Source: Microterricola viridarii (GTDB taxonomy: Bacteria > Actinomycetota > Actinomycetes > Actinomycetales > Microbacteriaceae). From it: DNA of 64,000 nucleotides. The DNA is taken from contig NZ_LT629742.1 of NCBI RefSeq assembly GCF_900104895.1, forward strand, positions 248,001-312,000, written 5' to 3'. The position numbers and the translations under genes are program-made. Of the stretch, positions 37,333-45,263 are shown piece by piece. Position 1 is the first letter of the stretch, and the number at the start of each line of letters is the position of its first letter. The notes below the pieces were generated by a model, which was given only the letters and a program-made list of their open reading frames with translations, was not told where the DNA came from and ran no database searches.

Positions 37333-38316
37333 ATGGACTTGATCTCGATCATTCTCTGGCCTCTGAAGTGGGCCGTTGAGCTCCTTCTGGTCGGCTGGCA
37401 CTGGGTGTTGGGCGTCGCCGGAATGGACCCGGCAGCCGGTCTCACCTGGGTGCTCTCCATCGTGGGCCTCGTGCTCGTCGTGCGCGCCGCCCTGATCCCG
37501 ATCTTCGTCAAGCAGATCAAGAACCAGCGCCGCATGCTGGAGGTTGCCCCGCAGCTGAAGAAGATCCAGGAGAAGTACAAGGGCAAGAAGGACCAGTTCT
37601 CTCGCGAGGCGATGTCTCGCGAGACGATGGAGCTCTACAAGAAGACGGGCACCAACCCGCTGAGCTCGTGCCTGCCGCTGCTGCTGCAGATGCCGATCTT
37701 CTTCGCCCTGTTCTCCGTGCTCAACGACGCACAGCACGGCAAGTCCGGCGTCGGCCCTCTCAACGAGACGCTCGCGAAGCAGTTCGGTGACGCCTCGCTC
37801 TTCGGCGTCGCCCCGCTGCACAGCTCGTTCGCCTCGCAGTGGACCCTCATGATCGCCGGCCAGCCGTTCGACGCGGCCGTCATGGTCATCGCAGCCATCA
37901 TGGTCATCCTGATGACCGCCTCGCAGTTCATCACGCAACTCCAGATCGTCTCCAAGAACATGTCGCCGGAGACCAAGGCGAGCCCGATGTTCAAGCAGCA
38001 GCGCATCATGCTCTACCTGCTCCCCCTGGTGTTCGCCTTCTCCGGTGTCGCGTTCCCGCTCGGCGTCATGTTCTACTGGCTCACCTCGAACGTCTGGACG
38101 ATGGTCCAGCAGTTCATCGTCATCCGGAACATGCCCACCCCCGGCAGCGAGGCCGCCAAGGCCCGCGAGGAGCGTCTCGCCCGCAAGGGAAAGCTCATCG
38201 CCACCGACGGAACCGTTATCGTCGTAGACGAAGAAGCGGCCAAGAAGACCCAGCGGCAGCAGCCGATCAGCAAGAACCGGGCCAAGAAGCAAATCAAGCC
38301 CGGCGAACAGAAGTAG
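37333..38316 (+). CDS. yidC: Membrane protein insertase YidC, 327 aa
   Basis: An Oxa1-type insertase for inner-membrane proteins. Five transmembrane segments are visible, with the conserved cytosolic loop QIKNQRRMLEVAPQLKKIQEKYKGKK and the PLLLQMPIFFALFSVL helix. There is no signal peptide and no large periplasmic domain, as usual in Gram-positive bacteria. The basic C-terminal tail probably contacts ribosomes. Confidence 0.95.
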   Translation: MDLISIILWPLKWAVELLLVGWHWVLGVAGMDPAAGLTWVLSIVGLVLVVRAALIPIFVKQIKNQRRMLEVAPQLKKIQEKYKGKKDQFSREAMSRETMELYKKTGTNPLSSCLPLLLQMPIFFALFSVLNDAQHGKSGVGPLNETLAKQFGDASLFGVAPLHSSFASQWTLMIAGQPFDAAVMVIAAIMVILMTASQFITQLQIVSKNMSPETKASPMFKQQRIMLYLLPLVFAFSGVAFPLGVMFYWLTSNVWTMVQQFIVIRNMPTPGSEAAKAREERLARKGKLIATDGTVIVVDEEAAKKTQRQQPISKNRAKKQIKPGEQK

Positions 38317-38323
38317 GACGAAG

Positions 38324-38902
38324 ATGACCGACGTTCAGAACATCCCGACCGCTGATGACGCGGTCGTCGAGGCACCGGCCACCGCAGCATTCGACGCCGG
38401 CTTCGAGTCGGCCGCTCCGGAGCGCTCGGCTGCGCCCTCCCAGGCCCAGCTCGAGCAGGAGGGCGACATCGCCGCGGACTACATCGAGGAGTTCCTCGAC
38501 ATCTGCGATCTCGATGGCGACATCGACATCGATGCCCGCAACGGCCGCGCCTACCTCTCGGTGAACGCCGGCGAGGGCGCGAACATCTCGGTGCTCTCCC
38601 GCCCCGACACCGTGAACGCCCTGCAGGAGCTGACCCGCCTGGCCGTGCAGAGCAAGACCGGCGTGTTCTCCCGCCTGATCCTCGACATCGGGGGCTCGCG
38701 TGAGGCCCGTGAGGAAGAGCTCACCGCCCTCGTCACCCGCGCCATCGAGCGCATCGAGGCCGGCGCCTCGTCCGCGGCACTTCCCGCCATGTCGTCCTAC
38801 GAGCGCAAGCTCGTGCACGACATCGTGGGCGAGCGCGGCTACACCTCGGAATCCGACGGTGAGGGCCGCGACCGCCACACCGTGATCAGCCGCCGCGCCT
38901 AG
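38324..38902 (+). CDS. jag: Jag/KhpB-type RNA-binding protein (KH and R3H), 192 aa
   Basis: RNA-binding protein linked to cell elongation and division in Gram-positives. After an acidic Ala-rich start comes a KH-like domain (about residues 45-125, with DIDIDARNGRAYLSV) and a C-terminal R3H domain with MSSYERKLVHDIVGERGYTS, which has the Arg-x-x-x-His pattern. The last base of its TAG stop is the first base of a parS site. Confidence 0.92.
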   Translation: MTDVQNIPTADDAVVEAPATAAFDAGFESAAPERSAAPSQAQLEQEGDIAADYIEEFLDICDLDGDIDIDARNGRAYLSVNAGEGANISVLSRPDTVNALQELTRLAVQSKTGVFSRLILDIGGSREAREEELTALVTRAIERIEAGASSAALPAMSSYERKLVHDIVGERGYTSESDGEGRDRHTVISRRA

Positions 38903-38915
38903 TTTCACGTGAAAC
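38902..38915. promoter_or_regulatory. parS: parS site 1 (jag-rsmG junction)
   Basis: Exact palindrome GTTTCACGTGAAAC, the conserved ParB-binding core. It fills nearly the whole gap between the jag stop and the rsmG ATG, leaving one base. Confidence 0.95.
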
Positions 38916-38916
38916 G

Positions 38917-39546
38917 ATGATCGACACGCTCGAAGAAGAACCCTCGGCCGCCGCAACGGTGTTCGGGGAGCAGCTGGAACTGGGCCGCGCGTTCACCACC
39001 AACCTGGCGACACACGGCGAGGAGCTCGGCCTGATCGGGCCGCTGGAACTCCCCCGGCTGTGGACCAGGCACGTGTTGAACTGCGCGATCGTCGCCCCGC
39101 TGCTCCGCCCCGGGCTCGTCGGCGATGTGGGCAGCGGTGCTGGCCTGCCCGGACTGGTGCTCGCCATCGCCCGTCCCGACGTCAACTTCGTGTTGATCGA
39201 GCCGATGGAGCGACGCGTCGCCTGGCTGAACTCCCAGGTGCAGGAGCTCGGCCTGCAGAACGTCGAGGTTCTGCGCTCGCGCGCCGAGGAGACTAAGCGT
39301 GAGGGCTCCTTCGACCAGGTGACGGCCCGTGCGGTGAGCGCCCTGCGCACGCTGTTGCCGTTGACCGCTCCCCTGCTCAAGCAGGGCGGCGAGCTCGTGC
39401 TCATGAAGGGCGCAGGCGCCCCGGCCGAGATCGGCGCGGCCGAGAAGGCCATTCGCAAGTACAAGCTCAGCTCCGTGGAGGTTCTTGTACTTGGCGAGGG
39501 CATCCTGAGCGAAGAAACTCGCGTCATTCGGGCTACAGTGGGTTAG
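38917..39546 (+). CDS. rsmG: 16S rRNA m7G527 methyltransferase RsmG (GidB), 209 aa
   Basis: SAM-dependent methyltransferase modifying 16S rRNA at the 530 loop; loss gives low-level streptomycin resistance in other bacteria. The SAM-binding motif is VGDVGSGAGLPGLVLAIARP, and the family also shows the RHVLNC and VTARAVSALRTLLPL blocks. The ATG is one base after parS site 1 and no ribosome site is free there, so translation probably depends on coupling with jag. Confidence 0.95.
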   Translation: MIDTLEEEPSAAATVFGEQLELGRAFTTNLATHGEELGLIGPLELPRLWTRHVLNCAIVAPLLRPGLVGDVGSGAGLPGLVLAIARPDVNFVLIEPMERRVAWLNSQVQELGLQNVEVLRSRAEETKREGSFDQVTARAVSALRTLLPLTAPLLKQGGELVLMKGAGAPAEIGAAEKAIRKYKLSSVEVLVLGEGILSEETRVIRATVG

Positions 39547-39660
39547 TCGCCGTCTCGGCTTTTCATCTCGTGGTCGGCGTATGCTGTGCTGCTCGCTCAG
39601 TACTGGGCGGGCTCGCATCGGCAAATTCTGAAGACGCCGACCGCAGGGAATGGATTACAG

Positions 39661-41049
39661 ATGGCGAGTGCCGCGAGCCGTGGATGGTTCCACAAGAAGG
39701 GACGTGAGGATTCCGTCTCGGATCCAGCGGTCGGCACCCCTGCGGAGCAGGAATCCCACTCCCCCAGCGTTTCCCTCGCCGCATTCGACGCGATTGTCGA
39801 TGCGCAGCTGAACTCAAGTGCACCGGAGGATCCCTCCCACAGCACTGAAAATGACCCACCCACAACGACGCCGAGCGTTGACGAGACCGACGACCTCGGT
39901 TTCACTGACGCTGACTCGGGCGACGACCAGGAAGAAGCACCGTTTCACGTGAAACAATCCATCGAGAATCCCGTTCCTGCGGACGCTCACGGCCCCGAGT
40001 CCGCGCCCGCCGCGCCCGAGGCCACCTCCCCCGCCCGCGCCTCGGCCCGCGTCTCGGTGCCCGCCGTCAGCGCCGCCATCGATTGGGATGCCGCCACGCA
40101 CGCGGCCATGGCCGAGGATGCGGCGTCCGCCACGGTGGGCGCCCCCTCCCCCAGCGCCAAGGCACCGCTCGCCGAGGAGGTCGCGAGCCTCACCCGCCGC
40201 CGGCAGGCAATCGCCGAGCTCGTGCTGCCGCTCCCCGAGAAGACGCGCGTCCTGACGATCTCGAACCAGAAGGGCGGCGTCGGAAAGACGACCACCGCCG
40301 TGAACCTCGCCGCCGCTCTCGCGCGCCTCGGCGCCAAGGTGCTCGTCATCGACCTCGACCCGCAGGGCAACGCCTCGACCGCGTTGGGCGTGGAGCACCG
40401 CGCAGACGTTCCGAGCATCTACAACGTCATCATCGAGGACCTCCCGCTCGAATCGGTGGTTCAGAAGAGCCCCGAAGAGGGCGAGCTGTACTGCGTTCCT
40501 GCAAATATTCACCTGGCTGGAGCGGAAATCGAGCTGGTTTCCCTTGTTGCCCGTGAGCAGCGCCTGCGGCGAGCACTCGACGTGCACCTCGGTGAGATGG
40601 ACGAGCCGTACCACTACGTGTTCATTGACTGCCCTCCTTCCCTCGGCCTCCTGACGATCAACGCCTTCGTCGCGGCCAGCGAGGTGCTCATCCCCATCCA
40701 GTGCGAGTACTACGCGCTCGAGGGGCTCAGCCAGCTGCTGAAGAACATCGAGATGATCGAGAAGCACCTCAACCCCGTGCTGAGGGTCTCGACCATTCTG
40801 CTCACGATGTACGACGCCCGGACCAACCTGGCCAACCAGGTGGCACAGGACGTTCGGGACCACTTCCCCCAGCAGGTTTTGAGCACGATCATCCCCCGCT
40901 CCGTGCGCGTCTCCGAGGCGCCCAGCTACGGCCAGAGCGTGGTGAGCTACGACACGAACTCGTCGGGATCGCTGTCGTACCAAGAAGCGGCCGCCGAGAT
41001 GGCGCGTCGTGGAGCACCTCAGGTTTCAGCACGCACTGGAGGGAAGTAA
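39661..41049 (+). CDS. parA: Chromosome partitioning ATPase ParA with long N-terminal extension, 462 aa
   Basis: Walker-type ATPase whose nucleoid gradient moves ParB-parS complexes. The deviant Walker A KGGVGKTT has signature Lys204 and Lys209, and FIDCPPSLGLLTINA is the Walker B region. The catalytic part starts only near residue 195. Before it lies a disordered Ser/Ala/Pro/Asp-rich extension, while typical ParA has about 260-320 residues. The extension carries parS site 2 in frame (encoding FHVKQ). I use the ATG at 39661 with AGGGAA upstream. A later start would shorten the extension, so the exact N-terminus is open. Confidence 0.92.
   Translation: MASAASRGWFHKKGREDSVSDPAVGTPAEQESHSPSVSLAAFDAIVDAQLNSSAPEDPSHSTENDPPTTTPSVDETDDLGFTDADSGDDQEEAPFHVKQSIENPVPADAHGPESAPAAPEATSPARASARVSVPAVSAAIDWDAATHAAMAEDAASATVGAPSPSAKAPLAEEVASLTRRRQAIAELVLPLPEKTRVLTISNQKGGVGKTTTAVNLAAALARLGAKVLVIDLDPQGNASTALGVEHRADVPSIYNVIIEDLPLESVVQKSPEEGELYCVPANIHLAGAEIELVSLVAREQRLRRALDVHLGEMDEPYHYVFIDCPPSLGLLTINAFVAASEVLIPIQCEYYALEGLSQLLKNIEMIEKHLNPVLRVSTILLTMYDARTNLANQVAQDVRDHFPQQVLSTIIPRSVRVSEAPSYGQSVVSYDTNSSGSLSYQEAAAEMARRGAPQVSARTGGK
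39942..39955. promoter_or_regulatory. parS: parS site 2, inside parA
   Basis: Exact GTTTCACGTGAAAC within the coding sequence of the disordered ParA extension, about 280 nt after the presumed start. Confidence 0.93.
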
Positions 41050-41051
41050 GT

Positions 41052-42008
41052 ATGGCAAAGCGAACCGGCCTCGGCCGCGGTATCGGCGCACTCATCCCCA
41101 TGGTTGACGAGGTGAGAGAGCGTCCCGTCGACGTCTTCTTCCCCGACACCGTCGGCGCGGCGAGGACGGTCGAGGTGAGCCGCGAGGAGCTGGTCGTCGT
41201 TCCGGGTGCGCGTCTGGCGCATCTGAACCCCGCCGACATCGTGCCCAACGCCGTGCAGCCCCGCACGGTCTTCAACGAGCAGGACCTCGCTGAGCTCGTG
41301 CACAGCGTCCGCGAGATTGGCGTACTGCAGCCAATCGTCGTCCGCCCGCACGCGACGCTGCCCGGCAAGTATGAACTCGTCATGGGCGAGCGCCGTCTGC
41401 GCGCGACGCGTGAGGTCGGCCTGGACACGATCCCGGCCGTCATCCGTGACACAGCCGACAACGACATGCTGCGCGACGCCCTGCTCGAGAACCTGCACCG
41501 CTCGGAGCTCAACCCGCTCGAGGAGGCCTCGGCCTACCAGCAGCTGCTCAGCGACTTCGGGATCACCCAGGAGGAGCTCGGAAACCGCATCGGCCGTTCG
41601 CGTCCGCAGATCAGCAACACGCTCCGCCTCCTGAAGCTCCCCTCCCCCGTGCAGATGCGCGTGGCTGCCGGCGTGCTCTCTGCCGGTCACGCGCGAGCCA
41701 TCCTCTCGATGGGCGAGCCCGAGGCCATGCAGCGCCTCGCAGACAAGATCGTCAACGAAGACCTTTCAGTGCGGAGCGCCGAGGCTGTCGCCAGCAAGGC
41801 ACCGAAGCCCGCCCCGGCGGTCAAGCCCAACGCCGGAAAGAAGCAGGCCCACCTCGATGAGATCGCCGAGCGCCTGGGTGACCGTCTGAACACCCGAGTG
41901 AAGATGCACCTGGGTGCCCGCAAGGGTCAGATCACGATCGACTTCGCGACGGTTGGCGACCTCAACCGCATCCTCGGCGAGATCGGCGAGCCGGGCTTCA
42001 CCAAGTAA
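41052..42008 (+). CDS. parB: Chromosome partitioning CTPase/DNA-binding protein ParB, 318 aa
   Basis: Binds parS, loads as a CTP-dependent clamp and spreads along DNA. An N-terminal ParA-contact stretch (MAKRTGLGRGIGALIP) is followed by the CTP-binding ParB/Srx domain with GERRLRATRE, a helix-turn-helix with QEELGNRIGRSRPQISNTLRLL, and the C-terminal dimerisation domain. It lies 2 nt after parA and ends just before a long palindrome containing parS site 3. Confidence 0.97.
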   Translation: MAKRTGLGRGIGALIPMVDEVRERPVDVFFPDTVGAARTVEVSREELVVVPGARLAHLNPADIVPNAVQPRTVFNEQDLAELVHSVREIGVLQPIVVRPHATLPGKYELVMGERRLRATREVGLDTIPAVIRDTADNDMLRDALLENLHRSELNPLEEASAYQQLLSDFGITQEELGNRIGRSRPQISNTLRLLKLPSPVQMRVAAGVLSAGHARAILSMGEPEAMQRLADKIVNEDLSVRSAEAVASKAPKPAPAVKPNAGKKQAHLDEIAERLGDRLNTRVKMHLGARKGQITIDFATVGDLNRILGEIGEPGFTK

Positions 42009-42022
42009 CGCCAGTGCCTTCT

Positions 42023-42060
42023 CGAGTGCCCCATGTTTCACGTGAAACATGGGGCACTCG
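42023..42060. terminator. parS: 38-bp perfect palindrome with parS site 3 at its centre, after parB
   Basis: Two perfect 19-nt arms meet at the middle of GTTTCACGTGAAAC (42035-42048), 15 nt after the parB stop. The arms beyond the parS core (CGAGTGCCCCAT and complement) make an RNA hairpin, followed by CGTTTG, so the same bases may serve as parB terminator and ParB-binding site. Confidence 0.85.
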
Positions 42061-42084
42061 CGTTTGCACGCGTCGCGCACCCGC

Positions 42085-42108
42085 GCGATGTTTCACGTGA
42101 AACATCGC
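42085..42108. promoter_or_regulatory. parS: parS site 4 within a 24-bp palindrome
   Basis: GTTTCACGTGAAAC at 42090-42103, extended to perfect 12-nt arms (GCGAT added on each side). It lies 55 bp from site 3. Confidence 0.95.
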
Positions 42109-42645
42109 TGGCCTCGGGTGCTCGGCACCCCGTCCCTGCGGTCGGCTCGGCGTCAGGAGGGACCGCTGCCGCCGCGCCCCGCGAGCAGCTCGCCTGCGTG
42201 CCCGCTGCCCGTCTCCGGCGTCCGCGCTCGCGCCCTCGCAGGCGCCCCCCTCCCGGTGTCTGGCTCCGCTCTGTCCCGGTGGTTCGAGGGAGCTTGCGAC
42301 CGAAGCCACCCCGCCCCCGCACGCGCGCAGAACGACACTCGGGCCGCCACGGTTCACTCGGCTGGCACTCCGTACTGGAGGGAGTCTCGAGCGTAGCTCT
42401 GTGCGCTCCCTGGAGACCGCGCCCGGTGTCTGGCGCCGCTCCCCTCCCGGTGGCTCGAGGGAGCTTGCGACCGAAGCCACCTCTCCTCCATGGAGCAACT
42501 CTCGCCTGGCCCGCCTCCCGCCGCCACGCTGCGTGCAGTCGGCATTCCAACTAGCGCCTCGAGCGCATCTCTCCGCGCGCACTGGACGCTGCGCACGGTG
42601 TCTGGCGCCGCCCCCTCCCGTTGACTCAAGGGAGCGTGCAACCGA

Positions 42646-42921
42646 AGCCGCCTCCCCCGCAGAACGACGCTCCCCCGGCCACCGTCGCGCCTCCACGGCA
42701 CGCGCCGTCGGCGCCTTCGTCTGCTGCCTCGGGCACAGCCCTCCCCGCTCGTCTGGAGACCGCGCACGGTGTCTGGCGCCGCTCCGTCCCGGTGGCTCGA
42801 GGGAGCGTGCGACCGGAGCCGCCTCCCCCGCAGAACGACGCTCCCCCGGCCACCGTCGCGCCTCCACGGCACGCGCCGTCGGCGCCTTCGTCTGCTGCCT
42901 CGGGCACAGCCCTCCCCGCTC
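42646..42921. repeat. Perfect 105-bp direct repeat inside the array
   Basis: Bases 42646-42750 are identical to 42817-42921, offset by exactly one 171-bp unit. This indicates a recent duplication or gene conversion of one unit. Confidence 0.85.
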
Positions 42922-43509
42922 TGCTGGAGACTGCTCACTGAGTCCGGAGTGACTCCCTCCCGGTGGCTCGAGGGAGCTTGCGACCGAAGCCACAGGTCTA
43001 CGCCAAGACGACGCTCCTGCCCCCGCCGAGCTTCACTCTGTCAGCGCTCCATCTGGCCGCCTCCAGCGCATCTCTCCGCCCGGCCCGGACACCGCTCACT
43101 GTGCCCGGAGTCGCTCCCTCCCGGTGGGCTAGAGGGAACACACGACCGAAGCCACCTCCCCACAGCGCGACGCTCCTGTGGCCATCCCTTGCGCCTCCAC
43201 GCTGCGTGGAGCGAGTGCTTCGTATGCTGCATCGCACACCGCCTTCGCCGCTCTGCTGGAGACCTGCTCGCTGCGTCTGGCGCCACTCCCCTCCCGGTGG
43301 CTTGAGGGAGCTTGCGACCGAAGCCACCTTCCCACAGCGCGACGCTCTCCGGGCCACTGCTGCCGGTCGCGGCCTGCGCGCAGCTCGAAGGCAGCTGGCG
43401 CTCTTCGCGGGGCCGCGTCACCCGTCGCGGCCGACCTCCAACCCGCCGTTGAGAGCTGCCCTCATGCTGCTCGACGGGTGCTCTCACCGCTTTGGCCAGT
43501 GCTCTTCCC

Positions 43510-43713
43510 GGTGGCTCGAAGGAGCTTGCGACCGAAGCCACCTCCGCGCCATGGCGACGCTCCCCTCCCCCCTCCGCACCTCCACGCTTCGCGCGGCCGG
43601 CGCTCCGTCCCGGTGGCTCGAGGGAGCTTGCGACCGAAGCCACCTCCGCGCCATGGCGACGCTCCCCTCCCCCCTCCGCACCTCCAAGCTTCGCGCAGCC
43701 GGTGCTCCGTCCC
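43510..43713. repeat. 102-bp tandem duplication inside the array
   Basis: Units 43510-43611 and 43612-43713 are both 102 bp and differ at only four positions by my comparison. They are shortened forms of the 171-bp unit. Confidence 0.88.
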
Positions 43714-44640
43714 GGTGGCTCGAGGGAGCTTGCGACCGAAGCCACTACCCCACAGCGGCACTCCAACACAGGCCTTCCCACTGCCCAAAAGAAGGTCCGC
43801 GGTGTCCGTCAGATCCGTCTCCCCGCAGTTCGAGGACGCCCGCGGCCGGAGTCGCCTCCGCGGCAGAGCGACGCCCCTGCCGCCATCTCTAGCGCGCGCA
43901 GTCGGCACTCCCACTGGCTGCTTTCAGCGCAGCTCTCCGCGCTCCCCGGACACCGCTCACTGCGTCCGGAGTCGCTCCCTCCCGGTGGCTCGAGGGAGCG
44001 TGCGACCGAAGCCACCACCCGCGCCAGAACGACGCTCCCCTGGCCACCTCGCGCCTCCAGGTTGCGCGCAGCCGGCAGTCCGCCTGCTGCCACGGATACA
44101 GCCTTCCCCTCTCTACTGGCGACCGCTCACTGTGTCCGGAGTTGCTCCCTCCCGGTGGCTCGAGGGAGCATGCGACCAAAGCCACACGCCTGCGCCAACA
44201 CAAAGCTCTTGCCGCAATCTCTCCCGCCGCCACGCTTCACTCTGCCAGCACTCCAATTGGTTGAGTCGAGCGCAGCTCTCCGTGGTCCCAGGAGATCGCG
44301 CACGGTGTCCGGAGTCACTCCCTCCCGGTGGCTCGAGGGAGCGTGCGACGGAAGCCACCTCCCCCACTTCGAGACCTCCTGTGGCCACCCCTCGCGCATC
44401 CACGCGTCACACAATCGGCGCCTCCAGCGGGCGCCTCGGGCGCAGCTCTCCACGCACCACGAGACGGCGCACCTGTCTACTGGCGCTCCCTCTCGGTGGC
44501 TCGAGGGAGCGTGCGACCGAAGCCACCTCCGTCGCCCAATTGGGTCGCCCGAGCGCTTCTCTCGGGCCACACACCATGTGGGTCGACCGCGACTGGTGCG
44601 CCTCGCAAGTGACAACTCATCTCGATGCTGGCGCCCCGCC

Positions 44641-45179
44641 TACAGCGTTGGGCTGTCCTCCGGATGCCCGATAGTTTCGAGCGAGTTGGGCGAGCGCTGG
44701 CCGAGCGTTGGCCGAGCCCGACCCACATCGCGAGCGAGCAACTCGATCACGCTGGATGCCGGGCTTCGGGAGCTGCGCTGCTCCTTCGTCGCGGCGCGGC
44801 TCCCTCGAGCCGACGCAGAGTGACGTGGGCAGACGCGGGCAGACTTCGGCTAGATCGGTCTGCTCTCCCCTGCGTGGCGGTGCGCTGGCGCCGCAGACGA
44901 AGCCTGCGGGGAGTGAAATGTCTGCCTGCTCGAACCAGACAATGTGGTGATCTCGACAGCCGCAATCAACGGGAGCAATAGCCACTCCCCTGGGTCGCGG
45001 CAGGCTCGCTGCCGAAGCCGTCATGGGCGGGGAGCCGCCGCCGCATCACGCAGGCTCGCGCGGCTCGGGAGCCGCATCGCGCCTTCGCCTTGGCGCGGCT
45101 CCCTCGAGCCGGCGGGACCGACAAGCTCAGCGCAGCGTGGGGTTCGCCAGGGGCATGCAGCGGGTGGGGCGGCTCGAGC
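44641..45179. other. Gene-free stretch between repeat array and parS site 5
   Basis: I see no convincing gene here. Open frames exist on both strands but are GC-driven and resemble no family. GCGCGGCTCCCTCGAGCC occurs at about 44794-44811 and again at 45093-45110. Its reverse contains GGCTCGAGGGAGC, a part of the array core, so these may be decayed inverted copies. Confidence 0.5.
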
Positions 45180-45193
45180 GTTTCACGTGAAAC
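45180..45193. promoter_or_regulatory. parS: parS site 5, right of the repeat array
   Basis: Exact GTTTCACGTGAAAC, about 3.1 kb from site 4, on the far side of the array and just downstream of the ddl gene end. Confidence 0.95.
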
Positions 45194-45209
45194 ATTTGGG
45201 CGGAGACAG

Positions 45210-45238
45210 CGAAAGGGCGCCCATCGGGCGCCCTTTCG
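45210..45238. terminator. Terminator hairpin downstream of ddl
   Basis: CGAAAGGGCGCCC and its exact complement form a 13-bp stem with a 3-nt loop, 25 nt after the ddl stop on the minus strand. The T tract is part of the stem (CTTTCG). Confidence 0.7.
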
Positions 45239-45263
45239 TGTGTGTCCTGTGTCGACTGCGGCG

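Larger units (their letters stand above)
42278..44640. repeat. Satellite-like tandem array, about 171-bp unit with 33-bp palindromic core, about 15 copies
   Basis: Each unit begins with a core close to GGTGGCTCGAGGGAGC, one variable base (T, G or A), then TGCGACCGAAGCCACC. Its ends GGTGGCT and AGCCACC are inverted repeats, and CTCCCTCCC just before it can also pair with GAGGGAG. Core starts: 42278, 42449, 42620, 42791, 42962, 43123, 43296, 43510, 43612, 43714, 43825 (degenerate), 43984, 44154, 44327, 44495. Intervals: 171 four times, then 161, 173, 214, 102, 102, 111, 159, 170, 173, 168. Between cores, shared blocks such as CAGAACGACGCTCC, CGCGCCTCCACG and CACGGTGTCTGGCGCCGCTCC recur in fixed order, so the whole unit is repeated, with the core best conserved. 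The plus strand is rich in C and T. Open frames here switch frame between units and look like repeat translations, not proteins. Confidence 0.92.

Noticed and set aside
42278-44527. CRISPR array
   Set aside because: The repeats are regular and palindromic, but spacers are 70-180 bp, unequal, and are themselves similar to each other. No cas gene is in the window.
43178-44823. Long open reading frames of about 440-500 codons through the repeat array, on both strands
   Set aside because: The unit is often a multiple of three, so stops are avoided by chance and high GC. The core is read in different frames by the same ORF (for example SRWLEGACDRSH, then VARGSLRPKPP), there is no ribosome site, and the content is low-complexity Arg/Pro/Ser.
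44617-45024. Possible genes right of the array
   Set aside because: Overlapping open frames on both strands with no recognisable family, no ribosome site and unusual Arg/Ala content. They are treated as shadows in GC-rich non-coding DNA.
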